Source: Otis tarda
Taxonomy: Eukaryota; Chordata; Aves; Otidiformes; Otididae
Reading direction: 5' to 3'
DNA length: 64,000 bases
Assembly: GCA_026413225.1 (NCBI GenBank)
Contig: CM048591.1
Span: forward strand, 39,091,803 to 39,155,802
Shown: positions 27,601 to 35,489 of the stretch, piece by piece
How positions within the stretch are numbered: the stretch's first letter is position 1
Layout: every line of letters starts with the position of its first letter
Translations under genes and position numbers: made by a program
The notes under the pieces: model-generated
Database searches by the model: none
What the model was told of the DNA's origin: nothing
What the model saw: the letters and a program-made list of their open reading frames with translations, nothing else

Positions 27601-30600
27601 GCCAAACACTGTCTATATTGGGCTTTCAGGAATACTTGCCTAACCACCATTACTGCCAGAAACCAACCCATGGTCTTCTAACTCCCTTGGCATAAGAGCT
27701 TGTTCCTCTAAGTTCAAGGGAGTAATCCTACTGCTATCAGCATCCTTCTGCTCCTGTGAAGATTCCCACGCCAAGGGCCTGTATCACTCTCATGGCAGGA
27801 GTTTCTAAGGCAGCACTTGAAAAAAAACACGTAAAGGCAAGATGAAATAGTTGTAAAAAGGCAATAAGAAGGAACTTAGGAGGAAGATCAAGAGGACCCA
27901 AAAGAGCACTATTTAGCAGCTATTTGCGTGCCCATTTTTATCTGTATACTATCTTTTGCATTTTCTATTTTTTCTGTAGAGAAAAATTAGCAAAGGCTGC
28001 TAAACTGTAGACAGGAAGTTTTTGGCTGCCTAGCCTTTTGAAGGCATATACGGCTTATACGATTTACATTGTCTAAAGAGAAGACATTTTAAATTTTTAG
28101 TCAGAAAACAAACTATTAAAATCATACTACGTAAATAAATACCACACTAGCAAAAGCTGCAAGAATATTGTAGTCCTTTAATATTTCACATGAAGCAGCA
28201 CCTCTCTCCTTCTCAAGAGGAATACAGTCAGCTTAATTAGCTATATGTCTGCAGAGGGCTTAGAATATAGACCTACTGAAATTTCTGATAAGCAGTAAAG
28301 AAAATGTCACTCAGATGCTGAAGTTAAAATGGATGCAGAATGAGTAATGTTAGAGCTGCTGAAAAAAAAAAAAAAGAAGAGGGGAAAAAAAAAGAGAAAA
28401 AAAGGAGTGAGAGAGAAATATGAAACACCAGATGGCAAATTCTGGAAACAGGCGTTGCTATGGAAAAGAAGAGGCTATTATATACTCTTAGAGTGCAGAT
28501 AAATAAAACACTCAAATCACGGAAGAACACAGAAGATATGTTTCAAGGGAGCTGGACACATGAAATCAACGCTAACCCTGACACCTTGTCCATTATCTTC
28601 AAATGAGGCTATGGAAGAATCAGCAAGACATCTATACTCTTTTCAAGCACACTTCCTAACAGAACTCCTTGCTCACCCAAGAGATGTTCCCCGTTGCTTT
28701 AGGATGCATTTGCTTGGGCCATCTTTCTACCACTGAATGCTTTAAGGTCTTTGAGGTCTGAGGCCTGGACATTTGCTTGTACATTCAAGGTGACCAGCTT
28801 GGTGCACTAATCCTTTAAATTAGTTCTGGACCTTAACACTGTACAAGCAAGAAAAAAACTCTATGTCAGAGTCACTACAGAGTCAAGATAAGTGCACAGG
28901 CAAGACTAAGACCTTCAGCTTGTAAAGAAGGTAGTCAAAGACAATAACCAGCACTTCAGGAAAGATGTATCACAAAAAGCAGGATCAACGGCTGCTAATA
29001 CCAGTGTCCAAACACTTAAATCCGTTCTGATGCATCACCCATGTGATGAGGCTAAAGGATCCAGACATGGGGAGCTGAGACCTCCTTCCTCGTTGGGTGA
29101 AGAACTCCTCACATGCCCTCTCCTGCTCCCAGTGCTCCAGCGCAGGTCGTTTTTCCACAGGGTGCAGTCCCTCTGGAATGGCTGCCCCAGCGTGGGCCCT
29201 CCACGGGTCACAGCCTCCTTTGGGCATCTGCCTCTCCCCTGCTAACTTAATGATAACTTGGGTCTTCATACCTGGCAGTAGTGTTTTCCTTGCTAAAGCT
29301 CCCTTTTCAAGTACAGGACAAGCACAAACAGCTGACACTTATTCTGTGGCCTTTACCAGCCAAATATCCCCCACGTGCAGTGAGGGTCTGGGCAATGTTT
29401 CTGTGGCACTGGTTGTGTGCTTCTGTCCCTTGGGACTCACACTGGAGAAGAGGACCTGGCTGTTCACAGAAGCTGATCTCTTCACCCTGTCAGAGACCGT
29501 GCAAGATTTTTCCATGATGGAGCCAGCAACATGAGGCAAAAGAGCGATGCCTATTTAGTTAAACTTACTTCTTTGGGAGTAATACTGAAACAGTTTTGCT
29601 GTGAATTTGGACAATAAAGCTAAGGAATTTTCAAACCACCATGTCCGTCTTGAAAAGCCAACTCTTCTGTGATTCCCATGGAAGTTCTGCATAAGGTTAA
29701 ATTATGAGTAATAGGTTAAAGGGTACCAAAACCCACTGTATTAGACCCTGGAACAGTAAAATGCCAATAACTTGTATTAAAAAGAGAAGAAAATGAAAAT
29801 CCTTGTTACTGTACTCTGTGGGAATTTTATTTCTGGACAACAGTGTTTTACTGGGAATTTTTTTATTTTTAAAGAACTGCATGGAAGTGTGCCAATTTAC
29901 GCAAGGAAAACAATATTCAGTGAATCCTTTTTCACTGGAGAAAGGAAAGAGTGACCAAGAGCACAAATCCCTAGGTATAGCTTACAAAGGTACCTGTTTT
30001 TCAAGAAAAACACTTAAAGGTCTTGATTTCCTAAGGATGCTGAGTAGGGACCCTTTTCTGGAAATTGCCATTAGAGAGAGTGGGGTGGGGTATGAGTTTC
30101 TGCTTGCTGGACATGAGTTACACAAATCAAAGTCTTTTTTTCCATTCAGCCCCATTGTATTTAGTTGACACCAGCTAATACACAGTTATGTAAGTTTTCA
30201 TTCCCCTCCCGTACATCAAAATACAGTTTCTTATGGACTCTGCTATGCCTTGCACCAGACTCCTCAAGAACTGTAAGAGGGCAGTCTTAAAACAGAGAAA
30301 ATAAAACACTGTAAGGGCTCAAACTGTGCTTTGCACAGATTTCAAATGCTACTGAAGCTTGTTATTTAGCTGCAAGGAAAAAAAAAAGAGCCCTTTTTGA
30401 CTACGCATAGGGTACCTATATACATTACTGAGTCTGTAAGAAATTAGCAGTCTACCTACACAATGTGAAACTGAGCTTCGCTTGTGATACTGTTAAGGGA
30501 ATGATACAGCTTCCCCGCCAGAATCGATCCTGCGTTATCAGCAAGTGCAACGCCTGTTTTAAACTTGGCTTGTACCACTCACATGCCCAGCGTTATCACC

Positions 30601-31249
30601 TTCCTAACTCCTTACGGGTATGTGCCACGGTTTTTCCTTCGGAAGGCTGCGCAGGGGGTACACTGCAATCGCCCGCAGTCATTATTTTGATATTTAAGAG
30701 CCTGAAAAAGCCACGTGTGTGTGAAACTGAAAGCAAGCCGAGAGGATCTGAAGGAATCGCCCCGGTCCCAGGGCGCTGCTGTGTTTTGGAAACATTGAGC
30801 ACACTTCCAGCACAGGCGGACTCGTCCCAAGGAGCCAACGCGCCGTCCCGCTCGCCCCCAGCTCCCGCAGACACGAAATCCCTTCTCCGCGGCTCCTTCC
30901 TCTCGCCGACGGACACCGAGCACTCGGAGGGACAACGTTTCCCACTTTCTTCCTTCGGACCGGCGGAGGCGGCCCTGCCCCTCGCCAACCCCCCCCTCCC
31001 CGCCCCCGGCCCCGGGCCGCGACTGGGCACCCACTTTCACTCCGAGACGGGGGGAGAGAGGAGCACCGGGAGAACCACCCCCCGCAACCATCCCGCCTCC
31101 CCCTTCCCTCGCCGTCCCACGCTCACCGTCCCACGCTCGTCCACCCCCAGCAGGTGTCCGTGGAGGATGTCCATGGGGGCCGAGGGGCTGGAGTGCACGA
31201 AGGTCCCCCTGAAGACGTGGGCGAGGGGAGTGGGCTGCGGGGAACCCAT
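3568..31249 (-). CDS. GDA: Guanine deaminase (cypin), complete 14-exon gene
   Basis: Guanine deaminase is a cytosolic zinc amidohydrolase that converts guanine to xanthine and ammonia in purine breakdown; in mammalian neurons it also binds PSD-95 and promotes dendrite branching. Joining 14 minus-strand exons gives 1353 bp, 450 residues plus TAA, against 454 in human. Exon lengths are 123, 89, 172, 88, 106, 28, 108, 108, 98, 68, 147, 119, 28 and 71 bp; all introns are GT-AG and all phases agree. Zinc-binding HIH is at 82-84, SHISE with H240 and E243, MAH with H279, and GTD with D330, so the active site looks intact. The protein ends in SSSV, a PDZ ligand. The only length change against human is four residues missing after DLF (about residue 412). 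I see no frameshift or premature stop. Start chosen because it aligns with the human start, has a GCCGCCATGG context and sits in a CpG island. Human residues are recalled from family knowledge, not searched. Confidence 0.97.
4125..4603 (+). mobile_element. Solo LTR, ERVL-like, in GDA intron 13
   Basis: The 479-bp element begins TGTCCTAGTT and ends CTAAACCATGACA. Flanks are CCTAT on the left and CCTAC on the right, a 5-bp target duplication with one mismatch. Its 3' half (TCTCAGCCCACAAG..., then a TCCCACT block and the end) resembles the LTR at 59721-60280, so both belong to related families. It lies antisense to GDA. No internal retroviral sequence adjoins it, so it is a solo LTR left by recombination. 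Confidence 0.8.
5150..5177 (-). CDS. GDA: GDA exon 13, 28-bp microexon (residues 419-428)
   Basis: This second 28-bp microexon encodes DTVQKFLYL and the first base of G428, matching human AVIQKFLYLG. It lies between a T-rich tract ending TATAG and a GTATGT donor. Intron 12 (5178-6275) shows nothing notable. Intron 13 (3639-5149) contains a solo LTR at 4125-4603, antisense to GDA. Confidence 0.92.
6276..6394 (-). CDS. GDA: GDA exon 12 (residues 379-418)
   Basis: The exon encodes [20 protein letters not shown], then [19 protein letters not shown], clearly the human [20 protein letters not shown] region. The acceptor is CCTCAG; the donor GAG|GTAATC is fairly weak. Compared with human DLFYGDFFGDISEAVIQ, the bird reads [13 protein letters not shown], four residues shorter at the junction with exon 13. 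I see no alternative donor that would restore them. Confidence 0.93.
6831..6872. repeat. Perfect 21-bp tandem duplication in GDA intron 11
   Basis: Two identical 21-bp units at 6831-6851 and 6852-6872. On the GDA strand each contains AAGGTGAGT, a perfect vertebrate 5' splice-site sequence. The unit falls mid-intron, between exons 11 and 12. Confidence 0.95.
8817..8963 (-). CDS. GDA: GDA exon 11 with zinc ligand D330 (residues 330-379)
   Basis: The exon completes D330 and reads [20 protein letters not shown], then [20 protein letters not shown] and ATLGGSQ. The GTDVAGGYS motif carries the last metal ligand. It begins after CTTCTAG and ends CAAG|GTAAGA, 147 bp. Intron 11 (6395-8816, about 2.4 kb) carries a 21-bp tandem duplication at 6831-6872. 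Confidence 0.96.
9436..9503 (-). CDS. GDA: GDA exon 10 (residues 307-330)
   Basis: The exon encodes [20 protein letters not shown] then GT and the first base of D330, matching human LSSGFLNVLEVLKHEVKIGLGTD. I placed the acceptor at AACCAG because it restores the LxSG residues found in human. A second AG nine bases further in would also be in frame (see findings). The donor is G|GTCAGT. Intron 9 (9504-10302) and intron 10 (8964-9435) are short and unremarkable. Confidence 0.92.
10063..10089. repeat. TA-rich microsatellite in GDA intron 9
   Basis: A run of alternating TA with one interruption (ATATATATATATATGTATAT) passing into a short ACAC stretch. Simple repeat, likely length-variable. Confidence 0.85.
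10303..10400 (-). CDS. GDA: GDA exon 9 with zinc ligand H279 (residues 275-307)
   Basis: The exon encodes [14 protein letters not shown], with H279 in the MAH motif, then [20 protein letters not shown] is strongly conserved in the family. It starts after CTTTAG and ends TC|GTAAGT, phase 2. The pyrimidine tract just downstream of the donor on the plus strand is an intronic A-rich run on the sense strand. Confidence 0.96.
12528..12635 (-). CDS. GDA: GDA exon 8 with catalytic H240/E243 (residues 239-274)
   Basis: The exon opens with SHISENEEE, giving zinc ligand H240 and the proton-shuttling E243, then reads [20 protein letters not shown] and LLTSK. It lies between CTGCAG and GTAGCT, 108 bp in phase 0. 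GTAGCT is a weaker donor than most in this gene. Intron 8 (10401-12527, about 2.1 kb) has no recognised repeat. Confidence 0.95.
13611..13718 (-). CDS. GDA: GDA exon 7 (residues 203-238)
   Basis: The exon encodes [16 protein letters not shown], then [19 protein letters not shown], matching the human VKPIVTPRFSLSC...DLHIQ segment (TPRF is a family hallmark). It begins after TTTCAG and ends CAG|GTAAGC, 108 bp in phase 0. Intron 7 (12636-13610) shows nothing notable. Confidence 0.96.
14893..16012 (+). mobile_element. Solo LTR, 1.1-kb ERVL-like family (copy A), GDA intron 6
   Basis: The 1120-bp element begins TGTGTAGG and ends GCTAAACTACGACA. It is flanked by a perfect 5-bp duplication TCTGA at 14888-14892 and 16013-16017. 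It contains an inverted CCAAT (ATTGG), a degraded TATA-like TATTCAAG, a poly-A run, a GC-rich body and AATAAA near 15829. It shares its layout and most of its sequence with the copies at 20398 and 41574. No gag, pol or env adjoins it. Open frames on both strands inside it are not genes. Orientation is antisense to GDA. Confidence 0.9.
16239..16266 (-). CDS. GDA: GDA exon 6, 28-bp microexon (residues 193-202)
   Basis: This microexon completes the arginine codon split at exon 5 and encodes FVKELLEKK, matching human FVSEMLQKN. It is bounded by TTTCAG and GTAAGT. The frame of the whole protein requires it, and it is too short for most ORF callers. Intron 6 (13719-16238) contains a solo LTR at 14893-16012, ending about 230 bp from this exon. 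Confidence 0.93.
18973..19499 (-). mobile_element. CR1 LINE 3' fragment in GDA intron 5
   Basis: A 5'-truncated CR1 in the same orientation as GDA. The 3' end shows the family's short tail repeats (AGAATCAT units) and the usual 3' UTR around GGTTGGAAGGGACCTTC. A 128-codon open frame (19066-19452) encodes the C-terminal end of the CR1 ORF2 protein, from [18 protein letters not shown] to LDEALSNLI. The break at about 19499 joins unrelated intron sequence about 100 bp from the exon 5 donor. Confidence 0.93.
19600..19705 (-). CDS. GDA: GDA exon 5 (residues 158-193)
   Basis: The frame reads [20 protein letters not shown], then [16 protein letters not shown], matching the human [20 protein letters not shown] block. 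It lies between a CAACAG acceptor and a GTAAGG donor, 106 bp, phase 1 in and phase 2 out. A CR1 3' fragment starts only about 100 bp inside intron 5 (16267-19599), unusually close to the donor. Confidence 0.96.
20398..21536 (+). mobile_element. Solo LTR, 1.1-kb ERVL-like family (copy B), GDA intron 4
   Basis: The 1139-bp element begins TGTGCTGGTTTTG and ends CTAAACTACAACA, with a perfect 5-bp duplication GGAAT at 20393-20397 and 21537-21541. It has an inverted CCAAT (20527-20531), a TATA-like TATTTAAG at 20560-20567, a poly-A run, and AATAAA at 21349-21354, all in plus orientation. A 266-codon minus-strand open frame inside it is an LTR artefact. It lies antisense to GDA. Confidence 0.92.
22113..22200 (-). 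CDS. GDA: GDA exon 4 (residues 129-158)
   Basis: The exon reads [20 protein letters not shown] then TSLLLAEII, nearly the same as the human segment. It begins after TTATAG and ends G|GTAAGA, phase 1. Intron 4 (19706-22112, about 2.4 kb) contains a complete solo LTR at 20398-21536, antisense to GDA. Confidence 0.96.
24767..24938 (-). CDS. GDA: GDA exon 3 with HxH zinc motif (residues 71-128)
   Basis: This is the longest exon. It encodes [18 protein letters not shown], giving the first two zinc ligands H82 and H84 of the amidohydrolase barrel, then [14 protein letters not shown] and [10 protein letters not shown]. It starts after CTCTAG and ends GTT|GTAAGT, phase 0. Intron 3 (22201-24766, about 2.6 kb) is AT-rich with no recognised element. 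Confidence 0.97.
26614..26702 (-). CDS. GDA: GDA exon 2 (residues 42-71)
   Basis: After a TTTTAG acceptor the frame reads [17 protein letters not shown] and continues to IRELSNQ-like sequence, then splits a histidine codon at CA|GTATGT. This matches the human segment IVFLEEASQQEKLAKEW...IRELSHH. Length is 89 bp, phase 0 in and phase 2 out. Intron 2 (24939-26613, about 1.7 kb) shows no repeat or gene I recognise. Confidence 0.94.
28361..28417. repeat. Polypurine tract in GDA intron 1
   Basis: About 57 bases of almost uninterrupted A and G on the plus strand, so the GDA transcript carries the pyrimidine-rich complement. Simple low-complexity sequence. Confidence 0.85.
29093..29243 (-). mobile_element. 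Fragment of the 1.1-kb LTR family in GDA intron 1
   Basis: About 150 bp matching the GC-rich body of the LTR copies A-C: GAAGAACTCCTCACA, TGCTCC, then GGGTGCAGTCCCTCT, AGCGTGGGCCCTCCACGGG and CACAGCCTCCTTTGGGC follow the same order as in the minus-oriented copy at 41574. Neither LTR end nor a target duplication is present, so this is a remnant. Boundaries are approximate. Confidence 0.7.
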
Positions 31250-31580
31250 GGCGGCGGCCGGCGGGGTTCGCTCGGTCGCCCGGGGCGGAGGCGGCTGGCA
31301 GCTGGCGGCCGGCGGGCTGCCCACCTTCCGTGCCTCCCTCTGGCTGCCGGCGACGGCTTTCTGGAGCTGTTACCATCTCCCCACCCCCCCGGTGATATTC
31401 TCTGCGGGGAGTGGTTTCGGCAGAGGGAGGGCGGGAGGCCGGGCCGCCCCCGCCCCTTCTCCTTCCCCCGGCGCCGTCGGGCGGCCGGGGTGCGGCCCAG
31501 AGGTGCCCGGGGTGCCCCCTCCCTCCCCAAACTGTCAGCCCTCCTGCCCGTGCAGGGATGAGTCCTCCGCCGTGTGAAGG
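30800..31580. promoter_or_regulatory. CpG island promoter of GDA
   Basis: About 0.8 kb of GC-rich, CpG-dense sequence stands out from the AT-rich surroundings and contains GDA exon 1. Upstream of the ATG on the minus strand a GC box (GGGGCGGGGGCGG) covers about 31444-31456, a typical Sp1 site. No TATA box is evident within 200 bp upstream of the ATG, consistent with a broad housekeeping-type promoter. The start codon context is GCCGCCATGG. The transcription start site cannot be read from sequence. The long open frames across the island on both strands reflect low stop-codon density at high GC. Confidence 0.8.
31127..31249 (-). CDS. GDA: GDA exon 1 (residues 1-41)
   Basis: This exon holds the start codon (31249-31247) and encodes a peptide beginning [20 protein letters not shown], matching the N-terminus of guanine deaminase ([12 protein letters not shown]). 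It ends GACGAGCGTGGGACG at a GTGAGC donor, phase 0. It lies in the CpG island. Intron 1 (26703-31126, about 4.4 kb) is the longest. Its first part is CpG-rich; the remainder holds an LTR fragment near 29.1 kb and a purine-rich tract near 28.4 kb, and otherwise I see nothing in it. Confidence 0.95.
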
Positions 31581-31599
31581 GCTCGAAAGCCTGGAGCAG

Positions 31600-34500
31600 C
31601 CAAATGCTTCCTCATTTAGTGGAGATGGTCAAGAGAAAAAGAGGGAGCAACCTCAGGAAAATGGAAGGCAGATAAAAAAGTTATTTTGTTAATTCAGAGA
31701 ACTGCACTTCCAGAGCCATATTCTGCTCCAACAACCTAAGTCAAAGCACATCACGAGCATGTGCGAAGAGACCACTATTGAGAATTTGGGGGTAAGACTT
31801 CGCTGGGCCAGAATGATGTACATCAAGGATAACACCACAAGTGTCCTCTGAATTCCCGATTGAACACGCCGTTCTTCAGCAGGTTGTCAAGTGATGAATT
31901 AACTTGGCACCAAGGGCGCTGACGCTGCCATTCTCAAAGCCGGATTGCAAAGTTTGTCATTACGGAGTTTATCATTAAAAGACCTTTGCACTTCTGTACA
32001 AATGCATGGCAGATTGTCTTTCCTGCAAGCTCTCCGAATTAATGTTGGGAGGAGAGAAAGACACAGGGGGAAAGCACAGAGTGAAGTCAACTTTAGTCTG
32101 CTACGGGCATATCATCAGCCTTTATCTTGCCTTCTTTGCATAAGAATGCTTTAAGTTACTGTGAAGCAACTTTGAAAAATAATGGATTTACTGACTCCAA
32201 CTGAAAGATCTTACCTTGACTTTGCTGTCAGCTTAGTCAGACCATAAAGGGTGTCCGGAGTAAAATGGATGTGTGAAAGTGACTCTTACATGCTGATATT
32301 GGTAAATTCCTATGGGAGATCTTGTAGTTTAAGAAGAAAGACTCCCAATGAGATAAAGTAGATTTTTGTGAGAAATCACAGGGTGGTTTTTTTTATTGTA
32401 TTTCTAATCTCTTTGACGGGAGAAGCTAGCAAAGAAAATAAAACACAAGTCAGTCTTGCAAGTTAATCTAGTTCGGAGAAGAAACCGCAATGAGAATCTT
32501 TCACACAATTCAGCTTGCTCACAACACTGTCGTACTTCCTGCTTCCTTGAGCAGCAGAGTAACACAGTTAAAAAAAATAGCACCCAAAGTCTTTTAAATT
32601 AGCACTTGAAAAAGCCCTCTTACAAAGATATTTCTGAGGGTGATACTGCTGTGCTTACTAAGGCTGCAGCTGAAAAGAGCTGTATTCCAAGCCGTGACTC
32701 CAGGCAAGGAAAACTGTCTTTCGCTGTAGGAAGGAGTGAGAGAGGCTAGCTTCGCCACTGAGTAACGCAAGGTAGAGGAAGTAGATCTCAGAAACAGGGT
32801 GAAAAGAGACCAAGCCCTGCAGAGCTAAGCTCACTTGCTCCTCCTCTGAGCAGAAGAGTGAAAACAACTTTCCTCAGCAGTAGCTGCTGCTCCACAGAAC
32901 TTGCCTTTGCCTTCCTGGCAGCATCTAGCCCGATTTTTCAAGGTAGCTGGGTCCCACTGTATGCAGTCCTCTCCAGTATGCTGCCCTAGGTATCTGTGTG
33001 CTTCACTTAGCTCACCTCAGGATATGCACGGCTTTCGCCTTAAAATCCTGAGCTCTTGTCCTGGCTGATACCCAGTGCTACACATACACTGCTGTCCAAA
33101 GTGATATTCAGCAGAGCTCAGTGTTCCTGAGAGATCCTTTGGTTGCATTTGGTGGCCATGTGGGCTGCTCCTGAGAATCTGGGACTGATTCAGCCCTGGT
33201 TTTCCATTAAAAATCTCAGGAATTCTCTCCAGCTACCTTACATAAGGGGTGGCACTTACTCTGGTGATTTCAGTGAGATTCAATCCAGCCAGTATTTTTA
33301 TGCATGAGAAGAAGACCAAAAACACTGACATTTTCTTCCTTTAGCACTTTTAGGGAGAAATGTCAATAACAAACGCTGTTAATGATACACATATTGCCAT
33401 GAGTGGGTTCCAAACACTCTGAAGTTTTATAAGTTCACTGTTAAAAGAACTAGAGGTCTCTTTCTGCTTTTTCCAGCTGTCATGTGGGACAGCCCCTGAA
33501 GAGAGCTGGTGGAAGAATGGTTAACATCCTCTCCTCCTCCCAGACTTTTTTTGGTTATTAGTTTGCAAGTTACACATTCATGCCCTAGATATTGACATGG
33601 CTCAACATGAGACCTCAGCTGGCTATGAGAAACTGAGTCATTCTTCCAAGATACTATAAGAGGATTACACTGATGTTTGTTTAGTTTTGCTGGAATACGC
33701 TGGGCTGGGCACTTTACCTCCTTGGATAGAAATGTAATGCTCTGTTGTAACTGTTACATACTAAGTAACTTAAAGAGTGATTGAAATCACTTGCTTTTTT
33801 CACAAAATGGTTGAGGATCTGGTGAGAGACATTTAGCTTCAAACAAATTACACAATGTTTTGTCTAGATAGTATTTTAAAATAAATGTTACCTTTAGAAA
33901 CTCATTGAAATTATCATATGTGGATTAACACATTTACGTTAAAGTACATAATGACTGTACTTTGATCTACTGCTGTTATAAAAAAAAAGGTCTGTCTCAC
34001 CATTCGATAGCTTTTCAGACTCTCTTTGTCTTCTAAATCATTGTCTTCTAGTCAATTATAGAAATGAATCTTTAGACTAAGTCCTGAAGACAAACAACTT
34101 CAGGACTAGAAGAATAATGTACTTCTAGGAGCACAGAGACAGATTTTAGCAGAATTAGAGTGTCTTCATTCTCATTAACACTTTCACTTTCTAATCCTTT
34201 GTTTCACTTGGTACACTGTGCAAAGCAAGAATTCAGTGCCTTGTTTCAAAGTTTCAGAGCACCTAAGCTGATCTGGCAACATCTGAGAAATATACGACAA
34301 AGGAACCTGTTTCTTCCCCCTGCTTTCAAAAGAGAGTTGATGGGGTACATGTCACCGAACAGAAGCTCCCGTTGTCAGGACTCTGCTGAGGGAAGTGCCC
34401 GCAGAGCCTGAGCATCAGGGTACAATAATTATTGGTCTGATATGGAAGTGAATGTTCTTATTGCATTTTATGGTCAAAATGTACCTTATATATAACTTGT

Positions 34501-35480
34501 AACACAGCAACTAAGTCAATGGAGAGGTAAAATAGAATTGATTTATCTGCTATTGAGTGATTTTTGTCTGTAAAAGAAAGAGCTGAGTATGCAGCAAATA
34601 TTTTGGATTGTTCAGAAAAAGATAGTGAAGTAAATTAAATATCCACTGTCAAGTGTGAAATTAAGTTAGGAGCTTAGGTTAATCTGGCACAGGTTACTGC
34701 AAGCCCCTCATTTTCCCTGAAACATTTATATCATCAACATCTGTTTACAATACTTAATTTTTCCAACTTGATCTAAAACTGAAAATTGCTCCACCCAAAG
34801 AGAGTAAGAAGCAAAGACCATATATATACAAACTCAATTTCATTTACCACCATGGGCATTCACTCTGCAGGTGCCAGACAGAGCGTTCAGCTTCTGATTC
34901 CCAAGTCTACAAAGGCTTGGGAAGGCAAGGCTCAAACACCTCCAAGGGAAGGTGGAGTTACCTTCTCCTGTTTTCCACCTCCAAAACAGTGCTAGGCCAG
35001 TACTGGCATAGCATTGTCATAAAATATACAGTCATCATAATATAAAGATAGTATGTCTTACTTGTTCACTGATACATAATTACTTGCAAATTGGCTAATG
35101 TCGTTTTTAACACCGATAAAGATTTTCTGGTTTACTGCCTTATTCCTAACAGGAGTTGTGTGTGTTCTTAAGAAAAGCCAGGAGATACTACACAAGTATC
35201 AGTAAAACTAATCTTTCACTAGAAGTTTCACATGGGTCAAACATAACAAAAGATTTAGTTGGTAAATTTGTTTTCAGGTTCCACAAGACATACAGGATGA
35301 ATCAATACACTTGCTGGACTTCTTGTCTGATGGTGCTAAGAAAGAATTGAACAGAACTTAGATGTTTGCTGTTGTTGACAGAGGTTTATGGGAACAAATT
35401 GGACCAGGACTTGGTATAGTTGCCTGAGCTCTTTCACTGAGAAAACTTTGTCTGTGGAATTACATTACATGGTGAATGTG
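31600..35480. other. Upstream flank of GDA, no gene seen
   Basis: Ordinary AT-rich sequence beyond the CpG island. Reading frames are short with no familiar motif, and no repeat family is recognised. Distal regulatory elements could lie here but cannot be identified by eye. Confidence 0.5.
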
Positions 35481-35489
35481 CGTTTTCCA

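Noticed and set aside
31250..31324. An upstream in-frame ATG that would extend GDA by 25 residues
   Set aside because: The extension has no match to the recalled human N-terminus, while the ATG at 31249 has an ideal Kozak context and aligns with the known start. It is probably 5' UTR.
30465..31577. A 370-codon plus-strand open frame across the GDA promoter, plus a 254-codon minus frame
   Set aside because: It coincides with the CpG island, where stops are rare; the composition is Pro/Arg/Gly/Ser-rich with no domain, and it runs antisense over GDA exon 1.
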